Below, in pieces: positions 58,342-64,000 of a stretch of 64,000 nucleotides of DNA; position 1 is the stretch's first letter, and every line of letters begins with the position of its first letter. Under the pieces are notes generated by a model that searched no databases, had not been told where the DNA came from, and worked only from the letters and a program-made list of their open reading frames with translations. A program made the position numbers and the translations under genes. The stretch covers positions 744,001-808,000 of the forward strand of contig NZ_PVYX01000001.1 of assembly GCF_003001695.1 (NCBI RefSeq), in the 5' to 3' direction. This DNA is from Flagellimonas meridianipacifica. Lineage in GTDB: Bacteria; Bacteroidota; Bacteroidia; Flavobacteriales; Flavobacteriaceae.

Positions 58342-60269
58342 TGAACCAAGCTGCCTTACATCGCCTTTTATCTTCAAAAGCTGAAGACATATCTTCCGAA
58401 TCGTTGTTTCATCTGAGGATGGCAACCAACCTCAGTCTAATCCAAAACCTATTCTTTTCCCTTTATCCCGAGGAAAAGCACGAACCCTTTTTTGAACAGT
58501 TGTTGACTTTGTTGCCAAAACTATATCAAACACGGCCTGAAGAGCTAAAGCTCCAAGATCTTGAACGCATTTCATCTGGAAATTGGTATCAAACAGAAAA
58601 AATGGTGGGAATGCAACTCTATGTAGAGCATTTCAATGAAGACATAAAGGGTTTAAAAGAAAAATTATCCTATTTCACAGAATTTGGGATCAACTTTGTG
58701 CACTTAATGCCTGTTACCACTCGTCCAAAAGGAGAAAACGATGGAGGCTATGCCGTGAATAGTTATCATAAGGTTGACAAACGGTATGGAAATCAAAAAG
58801 ACCTTCTCAATTTGACCAAAAGCCTAAGGAAAAAGGGAATGTACCTTATGTTGGATTTTGTGGTAAATCATACGTCCGATGAGTATTTGTGGGCCAAAAA
58901 AGCCAAAAAAGGAGATAAAAAATATCAGGGGTATTATTATACTTATCCCGATACTACCGTTCCCAATGCTTTTGAAAAATCGCTTCCAGAGGTATTTCCA
59001 GAAACCTCACCGGGGAACTACACCTATATCCCTGAAATGCAACAATGGGTTATGACTGTTTTTAACAGCTATCAATGGGATCTCAATTACACCAATCCCA
59101 AAGTTTTTCTGGAAATGTTGACACAGTTGGTCAATTTGGTGAACCTAGGAGTGGATATCGTCAGGTTCGATGCACTGGCTTTTTTATGGAAAAAAATTGG
59201 TACTATTTCCCAAAATCTTCCTGAGGCCCATATGTTGGTAAGTCTCTTTAGAATGTGCTTACAAGTTGTTGCTCCTGGAACTGTTTTGCTAGCAGAGGCC
59301 ATAGTGGCGCCTAAGGAAATCATTAAATACTTTGGAGAGGGTATTCAACTTGGTAACGAATGTGAAATTGCCTACAACGCTTCTTTAATGGCATTGCTAT
59401 GGAATTCCATTGCTACAAAAAAAACGGTTTTGCTCTATAAAAGCTTGGAGAATGTACCCGAAAAGCCAAAAGATGCCACTTGGCTCAACTATGTGCGTTG
59501 CCATGATGATATTGGACTCGGTTACGAAAATCAATTCATTGAAGAAATTGGCTGGAATCCTGCTCAACATCGAAAGTTTTTATTGGACTATTACTGCCAA
59601 CGTTTGGATTGGTCACCTGCAAAGGGACTGTTGTTTATGCATAACCCAAAAACAGGAGATGGAAGAATTACGGGAAGTGCCGCCTCACTGCTTGGCCTAG
59701 AGAAAGCTATCGGGGAAAATGATGAAGAACTGATTGATGAGTCGGTTTCCAAGATAATCTTGCTACATTCAATAATACTCTCCTTTGGAGGAATCCCAAT
59801 GTTCTATGCTGGAGACGAAATAGGTACTTTAAATGATTATTCTTTCCTTGAAAAGGATGATAAAAAGGGTGATAGTAGATGGGTAAATCGCCCCTATCAA
59901 GACTGGGAAGTAATAGATAAACTAACCCAAAAAAAACTCCCTCAAAGCAAGATTTTCCACACCCTGAAGCGATTGGTGAAAATTAGGAAAAGTACATCCA
60001 TTTTTGCAGATACCAACAACGTGTCTCTCTATCATACGGGCAACCATCATATTTTTGCATTCGAACGCGCTGATGGCAAAAATGATGGCCTTCTCGTCCT
60101 TTGCAATTTCGATGAAAACCCCCAAGTGGTCAATGCTTCTTGGATAATGAAACTTGGGTATTTTACAAAGGGAGAACCCAAGGATTTGGTTTCAAATAAA
60201 AAGGTATCCCTAAAAAGCGGGCTTTTGCAATTGAATGCCTATCAGGTCATTTGGCTGAAGAAAGACTAA
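58341..60269 (+). CDS. Amylosucrase / sucrose hydrolase (GH13_4)
   Basis: A 642-residue glycoside hydrolase family 13 enzyme with no signal peptide, so cytosolic. It splits sucrose and either polymerises the glucose into an alpha-1,4 glucan (amylosucrase) or releases it (sucrose hydrolase). Catalytic Asp277 (VRFDALAF), Glu319 (LLAEA) and the His388-Asp389 pair (RCHDDIG) match those of Neisseria amylosucrase (286, 328, 392-393). Length matches as well (about 636). The N-terminal helical domain (1-90), barrel and C-terminal domain are intact. It is coupled to fructokinase; the stop overlaps the convergent AlbA_2 gene by four bases. Confidence 0.93.
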   Translation: MNQAALHRLLSSKAEDISSESLFHLRMATNLSLIQNLFFSLYPEEKHEPFFEQLLTLLPKLYQTRPEELKLQDLERISSGNWYQTEKMVGMQLYVEHFNEDIKGLKEKLSYFTEFGINFVHLMPVTTRPKGENDGGYAVNSYHKVDKRYGNQKDLLNLTKSLRKKGMYLMLDFVVNHTSDEYLWAKKAKKGDKKYQGYYYTYPDTTVPNAFEKSLPEVFPETSPGNYTYIPEMQQWVMTVFNSYQWDLNYTNPKVFLEMLTQLVNLVNLGVDIVRFDALAFLWKKIGTISQNLPEAHMLVSLFRMCLQVVAPGTVLLAEAIVAPKEIIKYFGEGIQLGNECEIAYNASLMALLWNSIATKKTVLLYKSLENVPEKPKDATWLNYVRCHDDIGLGYENQFIEEIGWNPAQHRKFLLDYYCQRLDWSPAKGLLFMHNPKTGDGRITGSAASLLGLEKAIGENDEELIDESVSKIILLHSIILSFGGIPMFYAGDEIGTLNDYSFLEKDDKKGDSRWVNRPYQDWEVIDKLTQKKLPQSKIFHTLKRLVKIRKSTSIFADTNNVSLYHTGNHHIFAFERADGKNDGLLVLCNFDENPQVVNASWIMKLGYFTKGEPKDLVSNKKVSLKSGLLQLNAYQVIWLKKD

Positions 60270-61402
60270 TTATATTTCACCTTACGAAGAACCCTAAGGG
60301 ACTCTTTCAATGACTGGTATACTCCTTCATCAGTCTTTTTCAACAAGGGCCTCGCCTTTTCCATCCATTCCCTGGCTTCTTCAAAACCATTCAGATAACA
60401 TATCAAATAGGTTGCTGGCAGATGTTTTAAATCCGTCTTTTCCGCTTTATTCAAAGCTATCTGTTTGTCCAGTTTCATCATGATTGAATTGTTGGAGTTC
60501 AATACATGATGCAATGTTTTTTTATCATACTGGGGAGGTTCAAAGACCAATTCACTCTTTATGTTATACTTTCCGTTTTCGGAAAAAGTGATTTCCATTC
60601 TTTCAAGAGGGTAATATTTTTGTTGGACTCCCAATCCCAGCTGAACATATTCCAAAGTAGAGAAGGAATCTTCATTATACTCAATTGTAATTTCATCCAA
60701 AGCTGAATAAAACAGTTTCACCTGCTCATTGATGAGCTCAATATCTACTCTGGAAAAATAGGTTTTGCTCTTAACCCTTTTTGCATTTCCCGCCCAACAT
60801 ACCACAAATTGTTCCTTAAAGACTTTATAATGGCTGCTCAAATCTGCATGCCGCTTGTTCATAAAACTTATTACGGCGTCCAAGGTCAGTTCAATATTGT
60901 TCCTTGCATGTTGTTCTATGGTAGCCACAGCTTTGGAATTGATATCCTTCAACTCAATATCAAAAGCTTTGGGCAGACTTATACTACCTTCCCTAAAAAA
61001 AACGGCCCCGCCATAATATTTCCAAATATTCTTTCTGAGTGCACAGACCTTTCCATTGGATTTTATCGTCACCAATCCAACTACTTTGCCATCGGGCAAA
61101 TGAGGGAAAGGAATGTTCTCGTATGAAATCAAAGGAGGGTTATCTAAATAAGCGTTCACCAAATTCTGAATCCTGCTATCATCAAAAAAATCGACACCAA
61201 CAATTTTGTTGTCTTCATCCTCTACCCCTATTACAATGAATGAATTGTTTTTGGGGTTACTATTGGCAAGCGCACAAACGTGCTTCAAGAACTTCGCCTT
61301 GCCTTCTTTTTCGCCTATCGAAATAAATCTCTTTTTGTCATAGAAGCTATTCTCATCATTATGAGCCAAGAGATTTTTAACCAACAGGCGTTTATTGATC
61401 AT
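60266..61402 (-). CDS. AlbA_2 (Schlafen-like) putative DNA-binding/ATP-binding protein
   Basis: A 378-residue cytosolic protein with an N-terminal AlbA_2 domain at about 15-140 (GKAKFLKHVCALANSNPKNNSFIVIGVEDEDNKIVGVDFFDD in two parts, then VGLVTIKSNGKV), a fold shared by Schlafen proteins and some transcriptional regulators. The C-terminal part, about 150-378, is not recognised. It starts four bases within the end of the SDR gene (ATGA), so it is coupled to it. Function unknown; regulation of stress genes is a guess. Confidence 0.82.
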   Translation of the reverse strand: MINKRLLVKNLLAHNDENSFYDKKRFISIGEKEGKAKFLKHVCALANSNPKNNSFIVIGVEDEDNKIVGVDFFDDSRIQNLVNAYLDNPPLISYENIPFPHLPDGKVVGLVTIKSNGKVCALRKNIWKYYGGAVFFREGSISLPKAFDIELKDINSKAVATIEQHARNNIELTLDAVISFMNKRHADLSSHYKVFKEQFVVCWAGNAKRVKSKTYFSRVDIELINEQVKLFYSALDEITIEYNEDSFSTLEYVQLGLGVQQKYYPLERMEITFSENGKYNIKSELVFEPPQYDKKTLHHVLNSNNSIMMKLDKQIALNKAEKTDLKHLPATYLICYLNGFEEAREWMEKARPLLKKTDEGVYQSLKESLRVLRKVKYN

Positions 61403-62157
61403 AGTGCTTTCTTCACTATAGTGCTATTGGCCTGAGCCGTGGGCATGACCACCAAATCCGCAATATTTACATGACTGGGTCGGGTAATGGTAAAAAGAAT
61501 AAGCTCAGCAATGTCTTCGGGGAGCAATGGTTGATAACCTTGATACACCTTTTCAGCACGGGTATCGTCCCCTTTAAATCGTACCTGGCTGAATTCAGTT
61601 TCAACCAACCCCGGATTGATGGCACCCACCCTAATTCCGTGAGCGTTTAAATCAATGCGCATTCCTTGGTTAATCGCATCAACAGCATGCTTACTGGCAC
61701 AGTACACATTGCCGTTGGGATACACCTCTTTTCCCGCGGTGGAACCGATGTTGATAATATGCCCCGATTTATGCTCAACCATTTGAGGAATAATTGCCCT
61801 GGATACATACAGCAGCCCCTTTACATTGATATCCATCATGGCGTCCCAATCATCCATGCTTCCTTCGTTGATTGGGTCCAGGCCATGCGCATTACCAGCA
61901 TTATTGATAAGAACATCAATTTTAGAGAAAGCTTCGGGCAATGAACTAATTGAACCGAAAACCGCTTCCCTGTCCCTAACGTCAAAATTCAAAGTATGCA
62001 CTTCTGTTTTTGAACCCAAATCTTTCTGAATTTCCTTCAAACGTTCTTCTCTTCTTCCACAGAGTATAAGTCTGAATCCTTCTTTTGCCAATAGATTTGC
62101 GGTGGCCTTTCCAATACCGCTGGTTGCACCCGTGATCAATACAGTTCTTTCTTCCAT
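61399..62157 (-). CDS. Short-chain dehydrogenase/reductase
   Basis: A 252-residue SDR with TGATSGIGKATANLLAKEG (nucleotide loop) near 7-25 and the catalytic Ser-Tyr-Lys present: NIGSTAGKEVYPNGNVYCASK near 132-152. It resembles the NADP-dependent serine/3-hydroxy acid dehydrogenase group (YdfG-like). The start is ATG 62157, ten bases past the aldo/keto reductase stop; the frame extends to 62283 but those residues are not conserved. Overlaps the AlbA_2 gene by four bases. Confidence 0.88.
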   Translation of the reverse strand: MEERTVLITGATSGIGKATANLLAKEGFRLILCGRREERLKEIQKDLGSKTEVHTLNFDVRDREAVFGSISSLPEAFSKIDVLINNAGNAHGLDPINEGSMDDWDAMMDINVKGLLYVSRAIIPQMVEHKSGHIINIGSTAGKEVYPNGNVYCASKHAVDAINQGMRIDLNAHGIRVGAINPGLVETEFSQVRFKGDDTRAEKVYQGYQPLLPEDIAELILFTITRPSHVNIADLVVMPTAQANSTIVKKAL

Positions 62158-62167
62158 TATTTTCCTT

Positions 62168-63040
62168 TTAGGGTACTTCATGCCCTTGGCTGGCCGCCAA
62201 AAGGGTAAACCAATCTTGTAAATCAAGTTCAATATGGGCGGCTTCCGCAGAAGCCGTAATCCTTTCCTTGGTTGTAGTACCAATTACTGGAGATGGTTTT
62301 GCTGGGTGTGTCAGCATCCATGCCAAAAGCAACTGGCTTTCCTCAACATTGTATTTCTGTGCCAGTTGTGAAAGAGTTTCCTTAATCTTACCTGTTTGTT
62401 CGCTTCTTTCACGAAAAACTTTTCCCAACGGACTCCAAGACATTGCAAAACGATTCTTGCCTATGCAATCGTCGAATGTACCGTCGTACATAGGGTCTAA
62501 ATGAGTAATGGAAAACTCAACTTGATTGGCACTTACATCAATATCCTTTTCCAACATGCTGATTTGGGAAGGCGTAAAATTGGAAACACCAAACTGTTTG
62601 ATTTTTCCACTATCCAAGAGATGTGTTATGGCTTCGGCAATTTCAGGAGGGTTCATCAACGGGCTGGGCCGATGTATCAGAAACAAATCAAGGTAATCTG
62701 TTTTCAATTTTTTGAGTGATTCTTCTGCAGACCAAATAATATAGTCCTTACTGTACTCATAATGTTTCAAACGATTTTTCCGGCCGGTGGTCATTTGTAT
62801 ACCACATTTGGTTATCAATTGAATTGAAGACCTGTTTATTCCGCTTTCGGAAAAAGCATTGCCAAAGTCAGTCTCTGTGGTATAATCTCCGTAAATATCT
62901 GCATGATCAAAAGTATGGAGCCCGTTCTCAAGACAATGCTCCATCAAATCAATCATACCTGTTTTGGAAAGTTGCTTTCCCCAACTTCCCCATGTCATCG
63001 TTCCCGCTATAATTGGGGAATAGTTTTTAATAGTTTGCAT
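62168..63040 (-). CDS. Aldo/keto reductase
   Basis: A 290-residue NADPH-dependent aldehyde/ketone reductase of the YdhF type. The tetrad is visible: Asp and Tyr in FDHADIYGDY near 44-53, Lys in LITKCGI near 80 and His in LFLIHRPSPLMNPPEIAEAI near 117-136. The coenzyme-binding region is SPVIGTTTKERI near 248-259. It precedes the SDR and AlbA_2 genes in a three-gene minus-strand run. Confidence 0.9.
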   Translation of the reverse strand: MQTIKNYSPIIAGTMTWGSWGKQLSKTGMIDLMEHCLENGLHTFDHADIYGDYTTETDFGNAFSESGINRSSIQLITKCGIQMTTGRKNRLKHYEYSKDYIIWSAEESLKKLKTDYLDLFLIHRPSPLMNPPEIAEAITHLLDSGKIKQFGVSNFTPSQISMLEKDIDVSANQVEFSITHLDPMYDGTFDDCIGKNRFAMSWSPLGKVFRERSEQTGKIKETLSQLAQKYNVEESQLLLAWMLTHPAKPSPVIGTTTKERITASAEAAHIELDLQDWFTLLAASQGHEVP

Positions 63041-63198
63041 ATAGGGTGAAAGTATAAAAATAAACCCTTAAATACTTCCCAAAACTAAGGGCTTGCCGTT
63101 TTTTTTAACCATTAATTAACAGCCGCTTTTTAAATTAATTTTCATTTTGCAATCCTTAGAAAAAACACTATCATTAACCTTTGCGACAAAAGTTTTGT

Positions 63199-64000
63199 AT
63201 GGAAGAAAACACTACTATTGATATTAGTGCTGTGAATGAGAAAATAACGCATGAAAGTGCTTTTATTGATTTGCTCACCTCGGAAATGAATAAGGCCATA
63301 GTTGGTCAAAAACATATGGTAGAGCGTTTGCTGATAGGTCTTTTGGGCCAAGGTCATATTTTGCTAGAAGGTGTTCCAGGCCTTGCAAAGACACTTGCCA
63401 TCAATACTTTGGCTAAGGCAGTCAAGGGTAGCTTTAGCAGAATTCAGTTTACTCCAGATTTACTTCCGGCAGATGTCGTGGGTACTTTGATATACAACAT
63501 TAAGGAGAATGATTTCTCCATTAAAAAAGGACCTATTTTCGCCAATTTTGTTTTGGCTGATGAGATTAACCGTGCCCCTGCCAAAGTGCAATCCGCTCTG
63601 TTGGAAGCCATGCAGGAAAAGCAGGTAACAATCGGTGATGAAACCTTTATATTGGATAAGCCCTTCTTGGTAATGGCTACCCAAAACCCGGTAGAACAAG
63701 AAGGAACATACCCACTACCTGAAGCTCAAGTAGACCGTTTCATGCTGAAAACCGTGATAGATTATCCCAAATTAAATGAGGAGCAGCTTATTATTCGCCA
63801 GAACCTTCGCAGTACCGCTGGTGAGCCTGTAAACCCGGTGGTAAGCCTAAAACAAATTTTGAGCGCCCAACAGACCGTCCGTGAAGTATACATGGATGAA
63901 AAAATTGAAAAATATATCCTGGACCTGATTTTCGCAACCAGGTATCCAGAAAAATATAACCTCGACCAATTAAAACCCCTAATCAGCTTTGGAGCTTCAC
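63199..64000 (+). CDS. MoxR-family AAA+ ATPase (5' part)
   Basis: The gene runs off the right edge; 267 codons are visible. Walker A is LLEGVPGLAKT near 55-65, Walker B VLADEINRAPAK near 116-127, and VMATQNPVEQEGTYPLPEAQVDRF near 157-180 is the conserved MoxR core with sensor 1 and the arginine-rich region. MoxR ATPases act as chaperones that insert cofactors or fold von Willebrand A-domain proteins; the batABCD-type operon likely continues beyond the window. Confidence 0.93.
   Translation, partial: MEENTTIDISAVNEKITHESAFIDLLTSEMNKAIVGQKHMVERLLIGLLGQGHILLEGVPGLAKTLAINTLAKAVKGSFSRIQFTPDLLPADVVGTLIYNIKENDFSIKKGPIFANFVLADEINRAPAKVQSALLEAMQEKQVTIGDETFILDKPFLVMATQNPVEQEGTYPLPEAQVDRFMLKTVIDYPKLNEEQLIIRQNLRSTAGEPVNPVVSLKQILSAQQTVREVYMDEKIEKYILDLIFATRYPEKYNLDQLKPLISFGAS

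Noticed and set aside
62158..62283. N-terminal extension of the SDR
   Set aside because: Overlaps the aldo/keto reductase gene by 116 bases and is not SDR-like.
63065..63091. CCCTTA/TAAGGG stem before moxR
   Set aside because: Six pairs with a 15-base loop, AT-rich, no T run close by; too weak to call.
1..64000. tRNA, rRNA, CRISPR, insertion sequence, phage or integrase
   Set aside because: Looked for on both strands; no cloverleaf-like intergenic sequence, repeat-spacer array or transposase-like protein is seen.

Overview
The window is a low-GC chromosomal segment of a Bacteroidota bacterium, almost certainly a marine Flavobacteriaceae member of the Muricauda/Allomuricauda type (genus inferred, not proven). 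The signs are two SusC/Oar-type TonB-dependent receptors, a large protein with a type IX secretion (T9SS) C-terminal domain, lipoboxes on many small proteins, TANNTTTG-like promoter elements, few Shine-Dalgarno sequences, and long IleRS and LspA variants typical of the phylum. It is core-genome-like: no insertion sequence, phage, CRISPR array, rRNA or tRNA gene was seen.

Layout. 1-8.6 kb: an edge-truncated membrane protein, an Oar-like TonB receptor with its own terminator, then a minus-strand run DUF3108 - tryptophan 2,3-dioxygenase - M23 lipoprotein - pgi. 8.9-13 kb: uvrC and a patatin/BamA-type protein. 13-19 kb: a 460-base gap with tandem repeats, formyl-THF cyclo-ligase, and the minus run ileS - dksA-like - secreted protein - lspA. 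19-25.6 kb: a small helical lipoprotein, a REP-like palindrome pair, a TonB receptor, recO, gdhA and a Cys/Met PLP enzyme. 25.7-32 kb: a plus-strand run with a DUF3298 lipoprotein, ArsR regulator, small protein, aspartate/glutamate racemase, SDR, Spx/ArsC-like protein, EamA exporter and modABC. 32-43.4 kb: thioesterase, nitronate monooxygenase, UBP zinc finger, bestrophin + YheT hydrolase, cytochrome c, GNAT, a divergent pair made of a secreted lectin-fold protein and a membrane-spanning HTH protein with a lectin-fold outer domain, secreted proteins, a SulP transporter and a PhyH dioxygenase. 43.6-52.9 kb: lipoprotein, convergent gpsA/glpD, CvpA, CAP protein, 3-hydroxyanthranilate dioxygenase, ALDH7-type dehydrogenase, phosphatase. 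53-64 kb: T9SS exoprotein, a fructokinase-amylosucrase operon, an AlbA_2 protein with SDR and aldo/keto reductase, and the start of moxR.

Metabolic links: tryptophan-kynurenine enzymes at both ends (TDO and HAAO), glycerol-3-phosphate made and consumed by a convergent pair, sucrose split by amylosucrase with the fructose phosphorylated by its partner, and molybdate uptake. The strongest unexplained signals are (a) a family of hairpin elements sharing an identical 17-mer and a later TATGTTTTGT, looking like small minus-strand RNAs; (b) the transmembrane HTH/lectin-fold regulator and its divergent secreted partner; (c) an IleRS whose class I signature is inverted to GXHH, a form linked to extreme mupirocin resistance; (d) a GTGCWTTTCATCGATA motif, tandem in one gap and again before the T9SS gene.
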